This document shows positions 1 through 4,688 of a stretch of DNA of 5,263 bases, piece after piece; position 1 is the stretch's first letter, and the number at the start of each line of letters is the position of its first letter. The stretch comes from Betaproteobacteria bacterium (GTDB lineage Bacteria; Pseudomonadota; Gammaproteobacteria; Burkholderiales; Burkholderiaceae), in the NCBI GenBank assembly GCA_013205155.1, contig JABMMT010000247.1, positions 1-5,263 on the forward strand, given 5' to 3'. The notes beneath the pieces were generated by a model. That model was not told the origin of the DNA. It ran no database searches and saw nothing but the letters and a program-made list of their open reading frames with translations. Position numbers and translations under genes: made by a program.

Positions 1-6
1 TGGAAT

Positions 7-106
7 TGGACGGGCCTCCCCGCATGGTGGGTTGGATAACCTGGTCAGGTCGGGAACGGAGCAGCCAAACCCAATTTCTGCCAGTGCCGGGGGTCAGGCT
101 CGTCCA
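7..106 (+). ncRNA. ffs: 4.5S signal recognition particle RNA (bacterial small SRP RNA)
   Basis: This is the RNA core of the signal recognition particle. It binds the Ffh protein and, with FtsY, targets nascent inner-membrane and secreted proteins. The conserved helix-8 core is plain: TCAGG at 45-49 on the 5' side, a GGAA tetraloop at 53-56 and the asymmetric-loop strand AGCAGCCA at 60-67. The ends pair as the family requires. TGGACGGGCCT from position 7 pairs with AGGCTCGTCCA ending at 106, with one G-U wobble, and the CCCC/GGGG stretches continue the long rod. The length of about 100 bases is typical. No promoter is visible because the window starts only a few bases upstream. The identification is firm, and the exact mature ends are inferred from the closing stem. 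Confidence 0.95.
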
Positions 107-125
107 CTCTTTTCTTGTTTTTATG
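107..125 (+). terminator. T-rich 3' end of the 4.5S RNA gene
   Basis: The SRP RNA rod is followed directly by a broken T tract (CTCTTTTCTTGTTTTT). The long stem plus this U-rich tail would act as an intrinsic terminator. No separate terminator hairpin is seen downstream. Confidence 0.55.
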
Positions 126-608
126 AGCCCCCATAACCTATCCTCTAAAAGTGATGCCAAAAACAATGGCACTCATCTATGGCCCTCATTGATGAGGGTG
201 GCCTAGGTCGCAAATAGCCCTTGAGGATATGAAGCTTGTCATGTCTTATTAAAAGATTATTTAAAAGACAAACTATTTTTGCTATGAGTAAATACAAAAT
301 CACCATCTCATTGTTAATGCAAAAATCTAATTAAGAGAAGACTTAATCCTCACCTTATCTTTCTTGTCTAAGTTTTGATAGCAGCATTACATTTAATTTT
401 GATCAGTATCTACTGTATAAAAACACAGTAGTTATAATTATTCGAACTTTTTTAGTGAAGCTCAATTGATGAGCTAACAACTAACTAATCTACTTATACC
501 CAGAAAGCACGTGGGAAGTAGATAACATAACAATGCATCGTTAACGACTTAACTTTCATTCTATTTCTTTTAGAGATTTTTTTATAAACAGTCTTTATCC
601 ATAGATGA
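107..608. other. AT-rich stretch with no convincing gene
   Basis: No reading frame here has a credible start, composition or protein-like sequence. The only notable structures are short inverted repeats: CCCTCAT/ATGAGGG at 183-198, TGCCA/TGGCA at 155-171, AGCTCA/TGAGCT at 459-475, and TCTACTT/AAGTAGA with an inner CCCA/TGGG at 489-522. Several TATAAA-like hexamers occur (416-421 and 583-588), but none has a good -35 partner at normal spacing. The stretch probably contains the promoter and leader of the winged-helix gene at 609. The low GC and lack of genes beside a housekeeping RNA gene suggest the edge of an accessory segment. Confidence 0.5.
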
Positions 609-953
609 ATGAGAAAAGTGCACAGTCAAAATATCAACAAACTTATTGAGCTGCGGGAACTACTCAATCAGCAGCTCTACTCCGGCCATTCCTTAATTAC
701 CTATGATTTGATACTGGATGTTCTAAAAGCGCATTTAGAGGGCAAAAATCTCACCATCAAAGAGTTATGTGCTGGATCGATCAGAAGTACTTTGAACACT
801 CGAAAGCACATCAATCTTTTAATTGATGATGGTTGGATCGTTCTTTCAAATGGCGTTCATGACAAGCGGCATCGAATTGTGAATGCAACAGATAAATTAA
901 TTGATTTGGTAGATGGTTTATTAGGTTCCAGTACAATCGATCACTTAAAATGA
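609..953 (+). CDS. small MarR-like winged helix-turn-helix protein
   Basis: This 114-residue protein probably binds DNA as a transcriptional regulator. It begins with a helical, leucine-rich segment (about residues 9-45) that could serve in dimerisation. A MarR-type winged helix follows: helix 2 near TIKELC (49-54), a recognition helix about 58-73 ending in LLIDDGW, and a beta wing about 76-92 carrying HDKRHRIV. The last part resembles the D-x-R wing signature of MarR proteins. A final helix (94-105) follows. Full MarR proteins are usually about 140-160 residues, so this one is short and lacks a long N-terminal helix. The ATG is the first in frame after a TGA at 606-608, and there is no clear Shine-Dalgarno sequence. 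The gene for the barrel protein starts 102 bases downstream on the same strand and is a natural candidate target. The ligand is unknown. Family assignment is by motif only. Confidence 0.72.
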   Translation: MRKVHSQNINKLIELRELLNQQLYSGHSLITYDLILDVLKAHLEGKNLTIKELCAGSIRSTLNTRKHINLLIDDGWIVLSNGVHDKRHRIVNATDKLIDLVDGLLGSSTIDHLK

Positions 954-1000
954 CAAAACTATGCATTCTTAATACGCATAAATTTAGGTTTCAATTTCAA

Positions 1001-1029
1001 TTGTTTTAAAAAGCAGAAGCATCAATACT
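1001..1029 (+). promoter_or_regulatory. weak sigma-70-like promoter candidate for the barrel gene
   Basis: TTGTTT at 1001-1006 and AATACT at 1024-1029 are separated by 17 bases, the right spacing for a sigma-70 promoter. They match the consensus at only three and four of six positions. The place, 26 bases before the start codon, is sensible. The gene could equally be transcribed from upstream of the winged-helix gene, since no terminator lies between them. Confidence 0.25.
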
Positions 1030-1055
1030 CAAATCATCATTAACAGGGTGTTTGA

Positions 1056-1877
1056 ATGAAAAAATTAAATAGTCTTTTAGGATTAGCAGGTGTAGCCACT
1101 TTTTTTAGTCTGCCAGTCAATGCACAATTAAAATCTGATGCGCTCAAAACACAAACTACCAATCAAATTGGCTTAACAGTCTCAAGCTATGCCTATGAAG
1201 AGCCAAGCTTAAATGTCAAGATGGATGCCACCAACGTTGGTATTGAGTATTTAGGAACTTACGCTTTTAAGAATAATTGGTATATCTTGGGAGAGTTTGA
1301 CTATAACAACGGCCCTGTTAGCTATAGTGGCTCTGGAACGGCGAGCGGCATCCCGCAGTACTACTTCGACCTTAAAGCAGCGGTTGGCTATGATTTTGCT
1401 TTTGATGGCTTTGTAATTTCGCCCTATATCGGACTGGGATATCGCTTCTTAGATCAATCTCTTGGCGGCACTACAACATCAACTGGCGCAAAGGGATATG
1501 ACAGACAAAGTACCTACAACTACATTCCGATTGGCGCAATACATCGCTTTGCTGTGAACGATAACAAAGCGAAAATTGAAACCACACTTGAATATAATTA
1601 TTTAATGTCTGGCAATCAGTACAGCGGATTAGGATCAGTCAATCCCTATATCGGCAATCAAAATAATGCCCAAAATTCTGGTTACGGGGTTAATTTAACC
1701 ATTCTTTATAAGCAAGATCGCTGGGGATTTGGCCCGTACTATAAGTATTGGAACATCCAAGACTCACAAACCAATACAGGTAGTTTTGTCGCCGGCGGAA
1801 AAGGCTATACCTATAGCATTATGGAGCCAGCCAACACCACTAATGAGTATGGGGTCAAGCTAACCTATTCTTTCTAA
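1056..1877 (+). CDS. outer membrane beta-barrel protein
   Basis: This 273-residue protein is exported and very probably folds as a beta-barrel in the outer membrane. Residues 1-23 are a clear Sec signal peptide: positive MKK, hydrophobic core LLGLAGVATFFSL, then cleavage after VNA before Gln24. The mature part is rich in Tyr, Gly, Asn and alternating hydrophobic/polar strands such as NQIGLTVSSYAYE, NVGIEYLGTYAF, NWYILGEFDYN, FVISPYIGLGYRFLD and AKIETTLEYNYLMS. The final strand, EYGVKLTYSF, ends in Phe, as in the C-terminal signal recognised by the BAM complex. Size and pattern suit an 8- to 12-stranded barrel of the general OMP_b-brl/porin-like type. The substrate, adhesin or enzyme role cannot be told. 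AGGG at 1045-1048, seven bases before the ATG, is a good ribosome binding site. The gene ends at a strong terminator. Confidence 0.85.
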   Translation: MKKLNSLLGLAGVATFFSLPVNAQLKSDALKTQTTNQIGLTVSSYAYEEPSLNVKMDATNVGIEYLGTYAFKNNWYILGEFDYNNGPVSYSGSGTASGIPQYYFDLKAAVGYDFAFDGFVISPYIGLGYRFLDQSLGGTTTSTGAKGYDRQSTYNYIPIGAIHRFAVNDNKAKIETTLEYNYLMSGNQYSGLGSVNPYIGNQNNAQNSGYGVNLTILYKQDRWGFGPYYKYWNIQDSQTNTGSFVAGGKGYTYSIMEPANTTNEYGVKLTYSF

Positions 1878-1900
1878 ATGCAAATATTTGCTTACAGATC

Positions 1901-1934
1901 GATGCGATCTAATTGATGCGATCTGATTGATACG
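1901..1934 (+). repeat. 14-bp tandem direct repeat after the barrel gene
   Basis: GATGCGATCTAATT (1901-1914) is followed immediately by GATGCGATCTGATT (1915-1928), which differs at one base. A partial third copy, GATACG (1929-1934), follows. It lies in the 3' untranslated region between the stop codon and the terminator hairpin. It probably arose by slippage, and no function is evident. Confidence 0.7.
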
Positions 1935-1936
1935 CT

Positions 1937-1968
1937 AAGCCCTTATTAATAAGGGCTTTTTGCTTTTT
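1937..1968 (+). terminator. intrinsic terminator of the barrel gene
   Basis: AAGCCCTTATT at 1937-1947 is a perfect inverted repeat of AATAAGGGCTT at 1948-1958, giving about a 9-bp stem with a 4-base loop. TTTTTGCTTTTT follows. This is a textbook Rho-independent terminator for plus-strand transcripts. No matching T tract is seen for the converging minus-strand ORF. Confidence 0.88.
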
Positions 1969-1992
1969 CAGTAGCCTGCAATGCGCTACTGC

Positions 1993-2169
1993 TTATTTTT
2001 GATAGCGACGCATGCGCTCTTCTTCGATCGCCGCCTCTGTAAATACGGCCAGATCACGCTCTTGCTGATCCTTTTCAGACAGGATCGTTTTTCCTGTTTT
2101 TAATTGCCCATCATGCAATAACTCATCTAGCGTCTTTTTGACCTTGGGTAATTTTTTCTCAGGGAGCAT
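1993..2169 (-). CDS. small charged protein of unknown function (58 residues)
   Basis: A minus-strand frame reads MLPEKKLPKVKKTLDELL at its start and ends EEERMRRYQK. I do not recognise it. The protein is highly charged, lacks Cys and Trp, and looks largely helical, with a Lys-rich N-terminal half and a Glu/Arg-rich C-terminal half. There is no signal peptide or membrane segment. The ATG at 2169 follows TAGG four bases upstream, a poor Shine-Dalgarno sequence. An A/T-rich TAAAAT lies just before it, but without a convincing -35. It lies downstream of the 331-residue minus-strand gene but is separated from it by a terminator-like hairpin, so it may be expressed by readthrough or from its own promoter. 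Real coding status is likely but not proven: the composition is protein-like and the frame fills the gap neatly. Confidence 0.5.
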   Translation of the reverse strand: MLPEKKLPKVKKTLDELLHDGQLKTGKTILSEKDQQERDLAVFTEAAIEEERMRRYQK

Positions 2170-2191
2170 CAACCTATTTTAGTTTTTTCAC

Positions 2192-2243
2192 AAAAAAATG
2201 CACACTACTAGCGCTCTTTCGTTGCTAGCGGCGCTAGTAGTGT
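2192..2243 (-). terminator. 13-bp inverted repeat with T tract, probable terminator of the 331-residue gene
   Basis: ACACTACTAGCGC (2202-2214) and GCGCTAGTAGTGT (2231-2243) are perfect inverted repeats around a 16-base loop. Read on the minus strand, the stem is followed by GCA and seven T residues (2198-2192), as in an intrinsic terminator for the gene ending at 2349. The stem is longer than most terminators and the loop can re-pair in part (CTAGCG/CGCTAG), so another role such as a protein site cannot be ruled out. Confidence 0.6.
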
Positions 2244-2348
2244 CAAAATAATCCAAATTGTTAAAGAGCGAAAATACTAAGTGCTTGTAATACTTAAAGA
2301 AAAACCATTTCGTTTTGCAAAATACCGCTTTTTATTGACCATCAACCA

Positions 2349-3344
2349 TCAACTGCCTTGCACAGCTTTAGCGCCGTGCAAAGACAAGTCTTTGGGCACA
2401 GCAGCCCATTGCAAGTACTGGGTCTTGCGCAGTTGCATTAACTTATCTAAGAGTGCATTGGCGTGCTTGCGCTCAGCAATCAAACCACCATCATCGCGCT
2501 CTAGCCTTTGCAATTCAATACGCTGTGCAAAGTACCACGACTCCATATAGACCCGAATTTTCGGCTTAAAACGCGTAAAGTTGGCCAGGTAATAGAGCTC
2601 TTTGCTAAGGGTCTCCAAACACTCCAAGATCTTTTTGGGGTTTTGCTGCCAAGCAATGCTCAAGTCCTTACCAGTTGGGCCCCATAAAGGGGTCATGGAC
2701 TCGCGCTGCTCTACCCAGGCGCCAAGACTGGTAAAGAGCTGGGGAAACTGACGCCAAACTAAATTAAAGTTAGCGATCCCCTGAGCGTTTTCCATCAATG
2801 ATTCATACTGATCATAGGCCACCATCGCTAGTTGCTGCTCAGACTTACCAATCTTTAACTTCAGATTGAGTAAATAGTTAGGAGCTGCATCACAGCAATC
2901 ATCGGGCAAGCACAGCATCTGCGCCACCATCCAAGGCTCTAACTTATTTAAGATTTTCTCGCGCTCATAAGCGCCGCGCGTTTCTTGCCGATGAATCTTC
3001 CAAATGGTATTGCCATACTCCTCAACAATTTGCTCTTCAACATAATTATCGGGTACCAAAGCTCCCCGAATCTGCGCTAGGTGACGCTTATAAACCTGCT
3101 CGTCCTCAAAGGGCAGGACAATGCTTTTGGAATGACGGCCATGTTTGAGCGCATTCCACTTAGAGTGACTTTTACCCCGCGCCGTTTTTGGCCCGGTTTG
3201 GCCCTGATGGCCTTTGGGTGGATTGGGTGCTGCAGATGCAGTGCTTACTTGCTCTGCTACGCCCTCGCTTAATACTGCTATTGGCTCGGTTACTATGACG
3301 CTTGCCAAATTGGCGTCTTCATTGCTAATGTAAATTTCGCTCAT
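2349..3344 (-). CDS. conserved protein of unknown function with GPKTxxGKxxSxxNALKHG motif
   Basis: This 331-residue soluble protein belongs to a type seen in many bacteria and annotated only as hypothetical. The hallmark is at residues 51-69: G-P-K-T-A-R-G-K, then S61, then NALKHG at 64-69. It is preceded by a low-complexity Ala/Pro/Gln linker (about 30-50) and followed by SIVLPFEDEQVYKRHLAQIRGALVP (74-98). In this family that segment continues into a helical region starting VEEQIVEEYGNTIWKIHRQETRGAYERE (102-129). The rest is helical and rich in Trp, Tyr and Gln, with Cys145, Cys150 and Cys151. The basic motif suggests nucleic-acid contact, which is inference only. No catalytic signature is visible. 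AGGAG six bases before the ATG is a strong ribosome binding site. The start is preceded by about 700 bases of non-coding, repeat-rich DNA, which may be its leader. A terminator-like hairpin follows the stop. Confidence 0.82.
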   Translation of the reverse strand: MSEIYISNEDANLASVIVTEPIAVLSEGVAEQVSTASAAPNPPKGHQGQTGPKTARGKSHSKWNALKHGRHSKSIVLPFEDEQVYKRHLAQIRGALVPDNYVEEQIVEEYGNTIWKIHRQETRGAYEREKILNKLEPWMVAQMLCLPDDCCDAAPNYLLNLKLKIGKSEQQLAMVAYDQYESLMENAQGIANFNLVWRQFPQLFTSLGAWVEQRESMTPLWGPTGKDLSIAWQQNPKKILECLETLSKELYYLANFTRFKPKIRVYMESWYFAQRIELQRLERDDGGLIAERKHANALLDKLMQLRKTQYLQWAAVPKDLSLHGAKAVQGS

Positions 3345-3440
3345 CTTGAGCTCCTATAAAAAATAAGTTCAAAGGCTTGCATCAGCCCATCAAGATAGGC
3401 AGGCGCAAGCAAGGCTCTAAAGGACGCAATAGATCAGGCG

Positions 3441-3459
3441 AGCAATGTGGCGCATTGCT
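3441..3459. repeat. 7-bp hairpin AGCAATG/CATTGCT
   Basis: AGCAATG (3441-3447) and CATTGCT (3453-3459) pair around a 5-base loop, TGGCG. The right arm can instead pair with AGCAA at 3483-3487, which would enclose the first hairpin of the neighbouring array. The two folds exclude each other. Confidence 0.5.
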
Positions 3460-3465
3460 AATGCC

Positions 3466-3752
3466 TCTAGAGTTTGGCTAGAAGCAAATTGCCTTGATCA
3501 ATCGCGCAATACAAATGCAAATACCAGTACACGTATACATAGGGTTGAGTGATCTGCTTGAAGTTTGGTCAAGCTGCGAGGTTCGGATCGCAATCACTAC
3601 CATGCACTGCGGTGTTTGAGTCGCAAAGCATGTCTTCTGTTATCAGATTTGTTGAGTTTGGCAACGGCAGGTTTTGTGCTGCATCTGAGTCTCAGGCCAT
3701 CTGGGTATTTGGTCCCAGATGTATTAAACTTAAATGGTTCGTGATTTAAGTT
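3466..3752. ncRNA. array of eight hairpins with a shared loop consensus; candidate structured RNA
   Basis: Eight hairpins lie in 287 bases (plus-strand reading). H1: TCTAG/CTAGA, loop AGTTTGG, 3466-3482. H2: GCTTGA/TCAAGC, loop AGTTTGG, 3556-3574. H3: TGCGA/TCGCA, loop GGTTCGGA, 3575-3592. H4: CATGC/GCATG outer and TGCGG/TCGCA inner, loop TGTTTGAG, 3601-3632. H5: GTTG/CAAC, loop AGTTTGG, 3651-3665. H6: GCAG/CTGC, loop GTTTTGTG, 3667-3682. H7: CATCTGGG/CCCAGATG, loop TATTTGGT, 3698-3721. H8: AACTTAAAT/ATTTAAGTT, loop GGTTCGTG, 3727-3752. Loops align as N-R-T-T-Y-G-K while stems differ freely. H2+H3 are closed by AGTGAT/ATCACT (3548-3553 with 3593-3598), and H5+H6 by TCAGAT/ATCTGA (3643-3648 with 3683-3688). 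The transcribed strand is unknown. On the minus strand the array would lead into the 331-residue gene. I do not recognise the RNA family. The repeated structure is seen directly; its being an RNA is inference. Confidence 0.5.
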
Positions 3753-3832
3753 CCGTTGTTAAAACTGTAACACTAATTTTTTCTTTTGGTAAGTATTTTT
3801 TTGAAAAAGATTATTGCGTTGTAAAAATTGAA

Positions 3833-3885
3833 CGAACGTTCTCATCAGATGACTTGCTATGGGTATCATGTCATGAGAACGTTCG
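3833..3885. repeat. 13-bp inverted repeat with GAACGTTC palindromes
   Basis: CGAACGTTCTCAT (3833-3845) and ATGAGAACGTTCG (3873-3885) are perfect inverted copies 27 bases apart. Each arm contains the 8-bp palindrome GAACGTTC (3834-3841 and 3877-3884), so the site offers two operator-like palindromes with centres 43 bases apart as well as a long cruciform or hairpin. No T tract follows on either strand, which argues against a terminator. It may be a protein-binding site, for example for a dimeric regulator. Confidence 0.65.
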
Positions 3886-3893
3886 CTACCTTG

Positions 3894-3949
3894 TAGTGAC
3901 GAGTAGTCATTAGTAGTTATTGATAGTTATTAGTAGGACTGAGTGGGAA
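3894..3949. repeat. degenerate 10-bp tandem repeats, block 1 (TAGTTATT-type)
   Basis: TAGTCATT at 3904, TAGTTATT at 3914 and TAGTTATT at 3924 recur at exactly 10-base steps. Decayed copies lie on either side in the same phase (TAGTGACG at 3894, TAGGACTG at 3934). A period of 10 is not a multiple of three, so the block is not coding. Confidence 0.7.
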
Positions 3950-3959
3950 TGCAGTCGCT

Positions 3960-4018
3960 TAATAGTGCTTTGTATTTCTTTGTAGTGCTTTGTATTACTT
4001 TGTATTGCGTTATATGAC
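3960..4018. repeat. 10-bp tandem repeats, block 2 (CTTTGTA-type)
   Basis: CTTTGTA occurs at 3968, 3978, 3988 and 3998, each exactly 10 bases after the last, followed by TTT, GTG, TTA and TTG. A weaker copy (CGTTATA) follows at 4008. The block continues the 10-base period of the neighbouring block with a different core. The period matches one DNA helical turn, so copies would face the same side of the helix. Confidence 0.75.
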
Positions 4019-4044
4019 AAAGCACCACCTCACCGCCGGCTGTT

Positions 4045-4611
4045 TTATTTCTTTTGCGAATCGGTATTGCGCCCTTGCACGATCTTTTTGCGCATATACG
4101 CCGGTTTGACCATTTCAAACTCGGTGCAAAAGGCATTGACATCATTTAAGTCCGTAATGCGATTCTTCAGCTTGTCAGACGAATACATCAGCTCTTTTTC
4201 CATGGCCTCATGGTCTCGCTTGGTCAATAAGGTGCGCAAGTACTGTACGGTTTCCATGAGCCAAGGGTTATTTCGAGAGCGCTCTTCTAATTGGCCAATT
4301 AAGCGCTCTACCCCATCCCAATTGCGCCTTTGCACGTGGCCTCTGGCTTCGCGCTGAATATCGGCCGCTTCTACTTCATTAAAGCGGCGCGCTACCAGCT
4401 CATCTTCCTGGGCCATACGATAGTCTGGCAGATCAACCACTCTTAACTGAGGAAGGCTCACACTAAATTCGTGGGCTACTCCGGTTTTATCTTTAGCAAT
4501 CACTGTGCAGCGCAAAACACTACCGGCATCTTGCAAGTGAATCACTTCAGACATGGATAGTGAAATGGCCATCCACACTTCTGAGCCCTGTGCAATTGAA
4601 GGTAGGCAATA
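4045..4611 (-). pseudogene. VWA domain-containing protein, C-terminal fragment cut by an insertion sequence
   Basis: The frame encodes the region that follows the VWA domain in a family of roughly 500-residue bacterial VWA proteins I recall from Burkholderiales. Counting from a GTG at 4578, family-like stretches are DELVARRFNEVEAADI (59-74), the RRNWDGVERLI repeat-like helix (84-94), KELMYSSDKLKNRI (128-141) and the near-terminal YMRKKIVQGR (161-170). The family match continues upstream of any start codon: LPSIAQGSEVW is encoded at 4605-4573, before and across the GTG, and the frame then runs into the insertion sequence and stops at a TAA near 4632. The MIDAS-bearing VWA domain (DxSxS) is therefore missing and should lie beyond the insertion sequence. 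A GTG at 4578 with AGGG seven bases upstream could still give a 177-residue remnant, but its function is doubtful. The family assignment is from memory of its conserved motifs. Confidence 0.7.
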
Positions 4612-4688
4612 CTTGAACTGACCTGATTTTTAGTACCACTCCAAAAGAGAGGATTTTTGATAATCTTCACCCTAAAGGAGTGCTAAAT

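Larger units (their letters stand above)
3345..4044. other. 700-base non-coding region full of inverted and tandem repeats
   Basis: No credible gene is found on either strand. From the 331-residue gene outward it holds a hairpin at 3441-3459, the array of common-loop hairpins at 3466-3752, an AT-rich spacer (3753-3830), a 13-bp inverted repeat (3833-3885) and two blocks of 10-bp repeats (3894-4018). Read on the minus strand, all of this is upstream of the 331-residue gene and downstream of the truncated VWA gene. Confidence 0.7.

Noticed and set aside
183..203. Terminator at CCCTCAT/ATGAGGG
   Set aside because: The stem has a 2-base loop and no T tract follows on either strand.
6..206. Open frame across the first 200 bases on the plus strand
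   Set aside because: It overlaps the 4.5S RNA gene and its T-rich end, and the translation has no protein-like pattern.
2281..2550. Plus-strand frame opposite the end of the 331-residue gene
   Set aside because: It is mostly antisense to a well-supported coding region, starts at a weak codon and its sequence is not protein-like.
3548..3602. A tRNA gene, suggested by an acceptor-like stem followed by ACCA and a GGTTCGGA loop
   Set aside because: There is no anticodon arm, the putative T-arm does not pair in the tRNA register and lacks the conserved A58, and the second copy of the structure has no CCA.
3549..3749. 66-codon plus-strand frame through the hairpin array
   Set aside because: It coincides with the repeated stem-loops, has no ribosome binding site, and its sequence is explained by the hairpins.
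3466..3752. CRISPR array or integron attC sites
   Set aside because: There are no identical direct repeats with spacers of equal size and no GTTRRRY core sites; only the loops are shared.
3930..4145. 71-codon minus-strand frame across the decamer repeats
   Set aside because: It runs through 10-bp repeats and overlaps the VWA fragment in another frame; the repeat period is not compatible with coding.
4067..4357. 96-codon plus-strand frame opposite the VWA fragment
   Set aside because: It is antisense to a frame with clear family motifs and shows none of its own.
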